8,773 nucleotides of DNA. Source: JBDKGV01 sp039798005 (lineage in GTDB: Bacteria; Fibrobacterota; Fibrobacteria; UBA5070). Below are positions 1 through 6,262 of the stretch, piece after piece. The stretch spans positions 1-8,773 of the forward strand of contig JBDKGV010000146.1 of NCBI GenBank assembly GCA_039798005.1, in the 5' to 3' direction. The position numbers were made by a program, and so were the translations under genes. The notes under the pieces are model-generated. The model worked only from the letters and a program-made list of their open reading frames with translations, was not told the DNA's origin and ran no database searches. Numbering within the stretch: the first letter of the stretch is position 1; each line of letters begins with the position of its first letter.

Positions 1-461
1 CCTCGACAACCGGGGCGACGATCCACTACACCATCGACGGGACCACGCCTACGGCCAGCTCGAAGGTCTACTCCAAGCCGGTCACGGTGAGCTACGACCA
101 GACCTTGAAGGCGCTTGCGGTCAAGGATGGGCGAGTCAACAGCTCTGTGACGTCCTCGCCCTTCGATGTCAACATCTACGGAGTCAAAGGCGCTCCCGCA
201 GCCGTACAGTTCTCGGTGAAATCGGGAACCTACCTCGTGGGACAGACGGTGACGCTCTCCAGTGCGACCAGTGGCGCCGTGATCCACTACACCGCCGACT
301 GGAGTGAACCGACCGAATCTTCACCGATCTACAAGACGCCCTTGAACGTGTCAAAGACGATGACGATCAAGGCCAGGGCCTTCATCACGACGTTGGGATC
401 GACCTACAGCAGTCCGGTGACCGGAGAGAACTACCAGATCAAGGGAACTGTGGTCCAGTGA
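1..461 (+). CDS. C-terminal part of a secreted protein with CHB_HEX_C_1-like repeats (5' truncated)
   Basis: The open frame enters from the left edge (first full codon at base 3) and stops with TGA at 459-461, giving 152 visible residues. Two copies of a beta-rich repeat are visible: one around residues 1-57 with IHYTIDGTTPT (7-17), and one around residues 68-150 with IHYTADWSEPT (94-104). Each is followed by an S..IY..P..V pattern and a late (L/I)KA.A strand. This is the signature of the chitobiase/beta-hexosaminidase C-terminal domain (PF13290), a non-catalytic module usually found in several copies in large secreted or surface proteins, often carbohydrate-active enzymes. No catalytic domain is visible, so the activity of the whole protein cannot be given. 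The second copy has ADWSEPT in place of the usual DGs.PT, so it is diverged. The gene converges on the minus-strand operon. There is no C-terminal sorting or anchor signal; the protein simply ends in TVVQ. The domain call is firm; the biological role is not. Confidence 0.85.
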   Translation, partial: STTGATIHYTIDGTTPTASSKVYSKPVTVSYDQTLKALAVKDGRVNSSVTSSPFDVNIYGVKGAPAAVQFSVKSGTYLVGQTVTLSSATSGAVIHYTADWSEPTESSPIYKTPLNVSKTMTIKARAFITTLGSTYSSPVTGENYQIKGTVVQ

Positions 462-477
462 TCTGATCTTGCGACGG

Positions 478-500
478 CTCTCCGGGCCAAATCCGGTGAG
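478..500. other. Imperfect hairpin in convergent intergenic region
   Basis: CTCTCCGG and CCGGTGAG can pair around a 7-base loop with one internal mismatch. The hairpin lies 17 bases after the stop of the plus-strand gene. No T-tract follows on either strand, so a terminator role is only possible. Confidence 0.3.
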
Positions 501-510
501 TCGTCGGAAT

Positions 511-536
511 CCCCTTTCGCCATTGCGGCGAAGGGG
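511..536. terminator. Putative bidirectional hairpin between convergent genes
   Basis: CCCCTTTCGCC pairs with GGCGAAGGGG around an ATTGC loop: 10 base pairs with one bulged T. It sits between the stop of the plus-strand CHB_HEX gene (461) and the stop of the minus-strand hypothetical gene (543), where a shared terminator is expected. Neither side has a U-tract, so it may work by Rho-linked or RNA-end-protecting action, or not be a terminator at all. Confidence 0.45.
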
Positions 537-542
537 GAGTGA

Positions 543-1031
543 TCAGGTGAATTCGCGGTGCAGGATGCTTTGGATGAAGCGCTCGAGCGAGATGGGGTAG
601 AGCTTCGGATCGGGACAGGACAGGAGCGACGTGCGAACGTTCTCCATCTTGGCCAGCTCGTCCTCGCGGGCCTCCAAGCGGGCCTCGAACTCACCATCGA
701 TGTGCTGGATGTGCAGTTCGCCGTTGCGGATCTGCCGGGAAGGATCGCGCGCCATGGCAAAGCGGAAATGCCGCATCTGCAATTGGCTGTCCATGAAGCC
801 TTCGTCCTCGAAGATCTCACCGAACTGCTCCAGGATCTGACGCGGGGTGATGACAAGGCGTGGCGACACCTTGATGCACCCCAGGATCTCCGTGCAGCCG
901 CCGCTTGCGTTCGGACCGATCAAGATGTAAGGAAGTTCGTGGTAGTCCGTCACGATGCCCGCCAATGGCCGGCGCACGATGGCGGTCCCTTCGAAGACTT
1001 CCCTGCATCGGGTCTCGAAATCGGGTTCCAT
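543..1031 (-). CDS. Hypothetical protein, last gene of the envelope operon
   Basis: This frame encodes a 162-residue soluble protein that I do not recognise. It has no signal peptide and no membrane segment. Visible features are an N-terminal half with short hydrophobic stretches (YILIGPNASGGC around 35-46, then LGCIKVSPRLVITP around 50-63) and a charged second half rich in Glu and Arg (about 105-130), which probably forms a long helix. It contains three Cys in the GGC, LGC and SCP contexts, but no metal-binding spacing that I would trust. The ATG shares its A with the TGA stop of the thioredoxin-like gene upstream (TGATG), and no good Shine-Dalgarno is seen, so its translation is probably coupled to that gene. 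Placement at the end of a tight operon suggests a job linked to the ATPase or to the exported proteins, but the sequence does not show which. It is supported as a real gene by its overlap with the preceding gene and by stop placement just before the intergenic hairpins. Confidence 0.75.
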   Translation of the reverse strand: MEPDFETRCREVFEGTAIVRRPLAGIVTDYHELPYILIGPNASGGCTEILGCIKVSPRLVITPRQILEQFGEIFEDEGFMDSQLQMRHFRFAMARDPSRQIRNGELHIQHIDGEFEARLEAREDELAKMENVRTSLLSCPDPKLYPISLERFIQSILHREFT

Positions 1032-1540
1032 CAGAACTTGGAACGGCGCCAGCGGAAGTTCCGGGCGATGGTGTTTTCGATCTGTTCAAGGGTGGTGGGG
1101 AGCGAGCCGACCCAACGCTGGTAGTTCCCCTTCGGGTCCACCAGGAAGAAGACGGGAACCGACTTCACCTTCATGCGCTCGGCCAGCACCTTGGCGGAGT
1201 CGTGGAACACGGGGAAGACGAAGTTGCCTCCCATGTCCTGGGCGAAGAACTCGAGATCCTGGGCGTTGGCATACCCCGAGGAGACGGCCACGACCTTAAG
1301 ACCACGCTCGGAGTATCGGGCGTTCCATTCCTCGACCTTGGGCCATGCCTTGTGGCAATGGCCGCAACTGGGCGAGAAGAACATGACAAGGCTCCAGTTG
1401 CCCGAAGCTTGCGAGAACTTGGCGCTTTCCGGTTTCCAGGATTTGACCGGCACGTTCCAGTCGAAATTTTCCGGAAGGGTATCGGAAACGGGGGCCGGAG
1501 CCGCCGCCAGCAAGCAGGAAATCAAGGCCCAAAGAATCAT
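1031..1540 (-). CDS. Exported thioredoxin-like (TlpA/ResA-type) protein with CGHC active site
   Basis: The product is a 169-residue thioredoxin-fold protein. A short hydrophobic N-terminus (residues 2-15, with AAAPAP as a likely cleavage region) suggests export, although it lacks the usual Lys/Arg before the core. The active site is CGHC at 59-62, preceded by the strand LVMFFSPS. The expected cis-proline is P129 in KSVPVFFLVDPKG. TlpA/ResA-type proteins act in the periplasm on disulfides, for example in cytochrome c maturation or repair of exported proteins. CGHC is the dithiol pair of protein disulfide isomerases and is compatible with either reduction or oxidation. A LISC sequence at 6-9 resembles a lipobox, but it lies before the hydrophobic core and is rejected. 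The start is fixed by the ATGA overlap with the ATPase gene and by a GAGGGGG ribosome site four bases upstream. Its substrate may be a neighbouring product: the first LLPGAG protein has two cysteines (C215, C229). Confidence 0.88.
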   Translation of the reverse strand: MILWALISCLLAAAPAPVSDTLPENFDWNVPVKSWKPESAKFSQASGNWSLVMFFSPSCGHCHKAWPKVEEWNARYSERGLKVVAVSSGYANAQDLEFFAQDMGGNFVFPVFHDSAKVLAERMKVKSVPVFFLVDPKGNYQRWVGSLPTTLEQIENTIARNFRWRRSKF

Positions 1541-3174
1541 GCATCCCCCTCGGCAGGTTCAAAGCGCTGCGCCACTGCGATCACTTCGTGAAGCGTGGGC
1601 ATTTCCAGGTCGTGGGCCGTCTCGTCGGGCCAGTCCGGACCGTTGCGTGTCCACTTGTCGTGCCATGTCTTCAAGGATTCCAGCGTGGCCGTTTCCGGCT
1701 CGGGGCTGTGGCGCAGGAAGGCAAGCAGGATATGGGCGGCACCGCGGGCGCGTGGCTCGGACAGGTTGCGGCTGGAAAGGCGGGCGACCCAGTGGTCGCC
1801 CATCTTCAGGCGGCTTCCGGACAGGCGGATGCGCGTCGGCGACAGGGTGCGCTGGGGGTGGAGATCGGTGAAGAGATCCGAATCCAAGGCCTTGGGCAGC
1901 GCAAGGTCGGCGACCTTCTCTTGCGGGAAGATCAGGGTCTTGCGAGGACGGTAGTCCTCCAGCACGAAGACGTGATCGGCCAAGTCGAGCCACTTGCTGC
2001 TGGCGCCAGCCACCACCACCATGGAGACTCCGGCCTGCACCAGGCCACGCGCCCGTTCGGCCAGCGGAGTGACCGTCTCGCCCTTTGAGAAGAGCGCATT
2101 GATGCGTTCGTCGCGGGTGAGCAGGTTGGCGGCCGAGGCGTCCTCATCAAGGAGGATCAGGGAAGTGCCGGTGGAGATGGTCTCAAGCAGCGTGGCGGCC
2201 TGGGAGGTGGCACCCGAGGCGGAGGTCGTCGCGAACCTCTTCGGGCTGCGTCCACCCGGGAGGGAGCGCAGGAAGAAGGAGAGATCCAAGGTGCGCACGG
2301 CACGATCCTCCTCGACGCAGGGGAAGGTGGTCCCGATCAAGGAGACGCACGCCTCGCGGCCATCGCCGGGGATGTGATCGAAGACGCCTTGAGCCAACGC
2401 CTCCAGCACGGTGGTCTTGCCGTGGAAGGCGGGACCGACCAGGACGGTGAGTCCCTTGGGGATGCCCATGCCTTCGAAGACGGTGCCGTCCTTGAGGGCG
2501 ATGGTGGTCTTGAAGTCCTCAGGGGCCTTGAAGGGGGTGGAGCCATCCACCGGCTTGCCGTTCTTGCGGGCAAGCAGGGCGCCATTGCCGATGAAGGCGC
2601 AGAGCCCCTTTTCGTCCATGGCGGTGCGCAGGGCACGGCAGCGACGCAGGTGGGTCAGGTGCTTGTTCACCGTCACGGCGTCGAGACTGGTGGCCAAGGC
2701 CGCAGCCACGGCAGGTAGGCGGAAGAACAGGATCTCCTCGACCGGGGCCGTCAGGATGCGGCGGCTGTCTCCGGGAAAGACCAAGGTGAAGCGCAGGACG
2801 AGAGTCTCGTTGCCTTCGATGCGGCAAGCGCTGCGGGAACGGATCTCGGGGCCGGGCTTGAGGGTCGACAAGCGACCGCCGGCACCGTCGCCCGCGGGGA
2901 CCGATTCCTCAGGAAGGCGCTTGGAGAACTCGCGCAGGGCGAGATCCTCGATGGCCAAGCGCTCGACGGGGTCGGAAACCGCACGGCCCAAGGCCAGATT
3001 TTTCAAAGGAATGCGCAGCGACAGACGGCTGGCCGGGGCGTACACATCTCCCTGGACATGGTCCACGGAACATTCGATTCCTGAGAAATGATGCAAACCG
3101 GTGAAGCGGCGCCAAGTTCCGTAGGGCTTGCCTTCGGATTCCTTGAAAAAGCGTTGAAGACCACGTGAATCCAT
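1537..3174 (-). CDS. ABC-class ATPase (PF09818/COG3044 family)
   Basis: The protein is 545 residues long and cytoplasmic. The N-terminal region carries the family's VDHVQGDVYAPASR block (38-50). The nucleotide-binding part has a P-loop GPAFHGKTT (247-255), followed by FDHIPGDGRE (265-274), a signature-like segment SASGATSQAATLLETI (318-333), and a Walker B ending LILLDED (339-345) with SAANLLTRDERI after it. This order is that of the stand-alone ATPases annotated as predicted ATPase of the ABC class. The family lacks transmembrane partners. The kinetoplastid editing factor MRB1590 belongs to it and binds RNA, but the bacterial role is unknown. A longer frame begins at 3261, but I chose ATG 3174: it has GGAGG five bases upstream, it overlaps the upstream stop as TGATG, and the family begins close to this point. 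The gene ends in an ATGA overlap with the thioredoxin-like gene. The domain assignment is confident; the function is not. Confidence 0.9.
   Translation of the reverse strand: MDSRGLQRFFKESEGKPYGTWRRFTGLHHFSGIECSVDHVQGDVYAPASRLSLRIPLKNLALGRAVSDPVERLAIEDLALREFSKRLPEESVPAGDGAGGRLSTLKPGPEIRSRSACRIEGNETLVLRFTLVFPGDSRRILTAPVEEILFFRLPAVAAALATSLDAVTVNKHLTHLRRCRALRTAMDEKGLCAFIGNGALLARKNGKPVDGSTPFKAPEDFKTTIALKDGTVFEGMGIPKGLTVLVGPAFHGKTTVLEALAQGVFDHIPGDGREACVSLIGTTFPCVEEDRAVRTLDLSFFLRSLPGGRSPKRFATTSASGATSQAATLLETISTGTSLILLDEDASAANLLTRDERINALFSKGETVTPLAERARGLVQAGVSMVVVAGASSKWLDLADHVFVLEDYRPRKTLIFPQEKVADLALPKALDSDLFTDLHPQRTLSPTRIRLSGSRLKMGDHWVARLSSRNLSEPRARGAAHILLAFLRHSPEPETATLESLKTWHDKWTRNGPDWPDETAHDLEMPTLHEVIAVAQRFEPAEGDA
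1545..1551 (-). promoter_or_regulatory. Shine-Dalgarno for the thioredoxin-like gene
   Basis: GAGGGGG lies four bases before ATG 1540, inside the end of the ATPase gene. It fixes the start in the ATGA overlap and suggests this gene can also recruit ribosomes independently. Confidence 0.7.
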
Positions 3175-4163
3175 CAGAACCTCCAGGCGAGCCGACCGGC
3201 TGCGCCCTGGGGAAGGGGAGTGACCTCTGCCTGAAGCCATGAGGCGCGTCGGTGCAGCCAAAGGACATCAGCGAGGGATAGGATGCGGGAGACGCCCATG
3301 GCGCCCAACGAGAAGCTCAAGGCGACCTTGCTTGCGCGGTAGGTGCGGAGCTGGCTTTCAAAGGTCCGGAGGTGGGCGTCGTTTTCGGGGTTTTCCGTCG
3401 ACCCCCAATCCCAGACGTAACTGTCGGTGTTGGCGAATTGGCGATCCGTGGCCTGACCCGAAAGCAACATCGCTTCATCGTAGCTGTCGTGGCGGGTTCC
3501 CACCGGGCGACGGGAGCGATACTGCCCCATGAGCTCAAGGAATTCGATGGGCTTGTTCTGGGCATCGGCTCCGGCATAGCGGCTTGCGATCTCGCGGGCG
3601 CTGATCAAGGCGTCTTCGCGATTGCGCCACGAGAGCCATGCGGCGGCGACCGAAATCAGCTCGGTTGCGAAGAAGACCTTGGCGCGAGTGGTCGCTCCGA
3701 GATACTGCTCACCCGCTCCGGGCAGGAGCAAGGTCAGTCCCGTGGCGATCCAAACGGATTTGCGTCCGGCTTGAGTGCTGGTGTCCAGACCAATGACGAC
3801 TGCGGCTCGAGGGGTCGCTGGTGCGGTCGGTGCAGGCGTGGCGGGAGCCCTCAGGGTGTCCGCACTTGCTGGCGCCGCCATGGCCTTGGCGGGCAGGATG
3901 ATGGCCGGGACCGTGTCGATGGTCGGGCCGACGGCACTTGCCTGGGGAAGCGAATCCTTGGCCTGTGACGAGTCCGGTGTGGCAAGGGGCGTGACGATCT
4001 TGGCCGTGTCGGTGGCCAAGGGAGGCGTTGGCACCACGATCGGCGGGGCGACCCGGATGGAATCCGGCCGCTTCGGAAGTGACATGGACGGATCGAGGCG
4101 TTCCTCGCCATCCTGAGCAAAGGCCGCACTGACAAGCAGCAGACCCAAGGCGGGAAAACGCAT
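3174..4163 (-). CDS. Exported LLPGAG-motif protein, DUF5683-like (second paralogue)
   Basis: The product is 329 residues. Residues 1-16 form a signal peptide (MRFP, hydrophobic core, cleavage after AFA). A Pro/Ala/Thr-rich linker of roughly 105 residues follows (25-130). The conserved part then begins with GRKSVWIATG and LLPGAGEQYLG (146-156), a second hydrophobic stretch (163-178), a polar charged region, and a third hydrophobic stretch (about 283-300). The protein ends RLAWRF. The PG.G..Y motif with flanking hydrophobic segments resembles the DUF5683 family of envelope proteins of unknown function. It is a paralogue of the gene directly upstream: the motif region matches, and so does the stretch before the C-terminus (SLGAMGVSRILSLADVLWL against LGGIILNHLVSALDAALLA). 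ATG 4163 was chosen over the frame opening at 4247 because it starts the signal peptide and shares a base with the upstream stop. There is no good Shine-Dalgarno, so translation is likely coupled. Function unknown. Confidence 0.82.
   Translation of the reverse strand: MRFPALGLLLVSAAFAQDGEERLDPSMSLPKRPDSIRVAPPIVVPTPPLATDTAKIVTPLATPDSSQAKDSLPQASAVGPTIDTVPAIILPAKAMAAPASADTLRAPATPAPTAPATPRAAVVIGLDTSTQAGRKSVWIATGLTLLLPGAGEQYLGATTRAKVFFATELISVAAAWLSWRNREDALISAREIASRYAGADAQNKPIEFLELMGQYRSRRPVGTRHDSYDEAMLLSGQATDRQFANTDSYVWDWGSTENPENDAHLRTFESQLRTYRASKVALSFSLGAMGVSRILSLADVLWLHRRASWLQAEVTPLPQGAAGRLAWRF
3180..3184 (-). promoter_or_regulatory. Shine-Dalgarno that fixes the ATPase start
   Basis: GGAGG lies five bases upstream of ATG 3174, within the last codons of the preceding gene. 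It supports this ATG rather than the longer frame beginning at 3261. Confidence 0.8.
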
Positions 4164-5380
4164 CAGAAGCGAATCCAAGCCATGGCTTGGGTTGCAGGGT
4201 TGGCGCCGTTCCAAGCCAGTCCGCCCCAAAGCTGGACGCCGTCCCACCAGCGACTTTCCATGTCATAGAGGCGACGATTCGACGATTGGGCAAGCAGGGC
4301 CGCATCGAGGGCCGAGACGAGGTGGTTGAGGATGATGCCACCCAAGAACCATGTCTTCATCTTGGCGTAGTCGTTGGATTCCTGCCGCATCGACTGGTAG
4401 ATCCCTTGAGCCGTGCTGGTTCCAAATGGATTGGAGGCGGGCTTGGTATCGATGTTGCCGTCGCTTGAAATCTTGTAGTACTGGGTGACATCGCTGTAGA
4501 CCAGCGGTGTCGCATCGTTCCAGCCTTGGACGAATTCGTTTTCCTGTCCAACGAGGGAGTAGAACATTTCGGGGTTGGCAAACGATGCGCGTTTTTGGGC
4601 CTTGCGCGATGCGTCCCATCCCTCGTCTTCAAGGGATGGCGTGTAGTGAAGATTGATGTAATTGGCATTTTCACCCGGATCAGGAAGCTCCAAGCACGCA
4701 CTGTCATTGACGTTGCCTGAGCCGTAGACGCTTCCGCAATAGGTCGAGCGCGAAGGGGCGACCCACTTGAGCATGGCCTTGACGGTCGAGTCGGTCTTGG
4801 TGTTGTCGTAGAGCGCCTTGTAACTCTTCTCGTACTTGGCTTGGGACCAATTCGCATTGGCATAGTTGCGAGCTTCGTCAAGTTTCTGGTCGCTCTTGTG
4901 CACGCCGTAGTACCACCAACCGAAGGCCATGCCGGCATCCACTGCGAGGTACACGGCGCCGCGCTTCCAATGGCCTGTGTAGGCTTGTCCGGCACCGGGA
5001 AGCAGGAGAGAGTAGAAGAACGCCTTGCGTGGCGAGCGGTACAATGCCGAAGCCTGCGGATCGCTCTTCATGCGGCGGGTTCTGCCAAAACTGGAATCGG
5101 CAACCACGGCGGTTGGGGCAGGCTGGATGACGGGAGCCGCTACCGTCGGGCGTGTGGTGTCTGCGGTCGTCACCACAGGCGCGGTCGCGGTGGAATCCAG
5201 TGCCGCAGCGGCAGGCGCAACGGGCGTGGTGTCCACGGCAACGGGTGCGGGTTCAGGCACCGGCGCGGCGACAGGAGATGCGCTGGAGGGCGGATCATCC
5301 ACAGGAGAGATGGGCTGGGCTGATACGGAAAGGGATCCGACCAAGGCAAATACGGCAAGACGCCATGAGAGAGCGGACAT
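4163..5380 (-). CDS. Exported LLPGAG-motif protein, DUF5683-like (first paralogue, first gene of operon)
   Basis: The product is 405 residues. A signal peptide covers residues 1-21 (SWR, hydrophobic core, cleavage near VSA/QP). A Pro/Ala/Val/Thr-rich linker follows (about 24-95). After the basic patch GRTRRMK (99-105) come SPRKAFFYSLLLPGAGQAYTG (motif 126-136) and a hydrophobic, Trp/Tyr-rich segment (141-160). A polar region of about 180 residues holds the only two cysteines (C215, C229). Near the end come a hydrophobic helix (344-364) and an amphipathic tail that ends AWIRF. This resembles DUF5683-type envelope proteins and is paralogous to the next gene. The frame can be extended to a GTG at 5479 that overlaps the dapB stop, but that extension would translate through the dapB terminator and bury the signal peptide, so ATG 5380 is preferred. 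I see no strong Shine-Dalgarno and only a weak promoter candidate (TTGCTT at 5417-5422, TATGTA at 5392-5397, 19-base spacer). Function unknown. Confidence 0.82.
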   Translation of the reverse strand: MSALSWRLAVFALVGSLSVSAQPISPVDDPPSSASPVAAPVPEPAPVAVDTTPVAPAAAALDSTATAPVVTTADTTRPTVAAPVIQPAPTAVVADSSFGRTRRMKSDPQASALYRSPRKAFFYSLLLPGAGQAYTGHWKRGAVYLAVDAGMAFGWWYYGVHKSDQKLDEARNYANANWSQAKYEKSYKALYDNTKTDSTVKAMLKWVAPSRSTYCGSVYGSGNVNDSACLELPDPGENANYINLHYTPSLEDEGWDASRKAQKRASFANPEMFYSLVGQENEFVQGWNDATPLVYSDVTQYYKISSDGNIDTKPASNPFGTSTAQGIYQSMRQESNDYAKMKTWFLGGIILNHLVSALDAALLAQSSNRRLYDMESRWWDGVQLWGGLAWNGANPATQAMAWIRF

Positions 5381-5420
5381 GGATGTGAATCTACATAGGG
5401 AACGAGGACTTGCTGAAAGC

Positions 5421-5445
5421 AAAAAGGGCCGCAAGCGCGACCCTT
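5421..5445 (-). terminator. Intrinsic terminator downstream of dapB
   Basis: On the minus strand AAGGGTCGC pairs with GCGGCCCTT around a GCTT loop (9 base pairs including one G-U wobble that exists only in the minus-strand transcript), followed by a T-rich run (CCCTTTTTGCTTT). It lies 31 bases after the dapB stop and separates the ribosomal-protein operon from the LLPGAG/ATPase operon. Confidence 0.85.
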
Positions 5446-5475
5446 GGAACAAATGCGCGAAATGGCGAGAAACGA

Positions 5476-6261
5476 TCACACCGGATCAAAGCCCAGGACA
5501 TGGCGCATCGTGTACAGGCCGGGTGCGCGTCCTTTCAGCCAGATGGCGGCGCGAACGGCGCCTTCGGCGAAAGTGCGACGGCTGGTGGCCTGATGATGGA
5601 TCTGCACGCGTTCTCCGTCGCCGTAGAAGGTGACGGTGTGGTCGCCCACGACATCGCCGCCACGCACGGCGTGGATGCCGATCTCACCGGTCGGGCGAGC
5701 CCCGACCATGCCTTCACGCCCGTAGCAGGCCACGTCGTCCAGATTGACGCCACGACCGCGAGCCAGCGCTTGGGCAAGACCCAAGGCGGTTCCCGACGGG
5801 GAGTCCTTCTTGAAGTGATGGTGCGCTTCCACGATCTCGGCATCGTATGCGCGGGCATCCAACACGGCGGCGACCTTTTGAGTCACCTCCAGAAGGACGC
5901 TGACTCCAATGGAGTAGTTGGGCGCAAAGACGACGGGGACGATCTCGGAGGCCTTGCGAATCGCTTCGACCCCTGCGGCATCGATGCCGGTGGTTCCGAT
6001 GACCAAGGGGCAGCCGTGTTGTGCCGCCGCTTGGGCGATGGCGATGGTCACGGCCGGAGCCGAGAAGTCGATCGCCACGCGGGAAGCCTGCAACGCGGCG
6101 TTCCAATCGTTCGTGATCAGGGCGGAAACGCCAGAAACGTCCGAGGGCCCTTCGGCCCCCGGACGATCGACGAGTGCCTCGATCGTCCGGCCAGCCGCGA
6201 GAGCGGCTTCCTGAAGCGCTTGACCCATGCGGCCGCGCGCTCCGACGATGACGAGGCTCAT
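5476..6261 (-). CDS. dapB: 4-hydroxy-tetrahydrodipicolinate reductase
   Basis: DapB reduces 4-hydroxy-tetrahydrodipicolinate to tetrahydrodipicolinate with NAD(P)H in the cytoplasm. This is the second dedicated step of the diaminopimelate/lysine pathway and feeds peptidoglycan. The 261-residue product is of normal length. Visible motifs are the dinucleotide-binding VIVGARGRMGQ (4-14), IGTTG (88-92), APNYSIGV (113-120), and the catalytic block EAHHHFKKDSPSGTAL (145-160), where H147, H148 and K151 match the His-His...Lys of the E. coli enzyme. The frame is open to 6366, but ATG 6261 is the start: the Rossmann strand begins right after it, and it follows the rplI stop by a single base (TGATATG). 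Only a weak ribosome site (GGATGAT) is present, so coupling to rplI is likely. Pairing with ribosomal protein genes is unusual. A clear terminator follows the stop. Confidence 0.97.
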   Translation of the reverse strand: MSLVIVGARGRMGQALQEAALAAGRTIEALVDRPGAEGPSDVSGVSALITNDWNAALQASRVAIDFSAPAVTIAIAQAAAQHGCPLVIGTTGIDAAGVEAIRKASEIVPVVFAPNYSIGVSVLLEVTQKVAAVLDARAYDAEIVEAHHHFKKDSPSGTALGLAQALARGRGVNLDDVACYGREGMVGARPTGEIGIHAVRGGDVVGDHTVTFYGDGERVQIHHQATSRRTFAEGAVRAAIWLKGRAPGLYTMRHVLGFDPV

Positions 6262-6262
6262 A

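Noticed and set aside
1514..1540. Lipobox-like LISC in the thioredoxin-like protein
   Set aside because: The Cys is at residue 9, before the hydrophobic core ends and without a charged n-region, so lipoprotein processing is unlikely.
905..1591. Plus-strand frames of 228 and 232 codons over 905-1871
   Set aside because: Antisense to the thioredoxin-like and ATPase genes, with no recognisable domain and Arg/Gly/Ser-rich composition typical of shadow frames.
3175..3261. N-terminal extension of the ATPase by 29 residues
   Set aside because: It would overlap the previous gene's coding end, is Arg/Ser-rich and non-family-like, and the ATG at 3174 has a strong ribosome site.
4164..4247. N-terminal extension of the second LLPGAG protein by 28 residues
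   Set aside because: It would place an Arg-rich segment before an otherwise normal signal peptide and overlap the upstream gene by 85 bases.
5392..5422. Promoter for the LLPGAG operon (TTGCTT / TATGTA)
   Set aside because: The 19-base spacer is long and the -35 overlaps the terminator tail; too weak to list as a feature.
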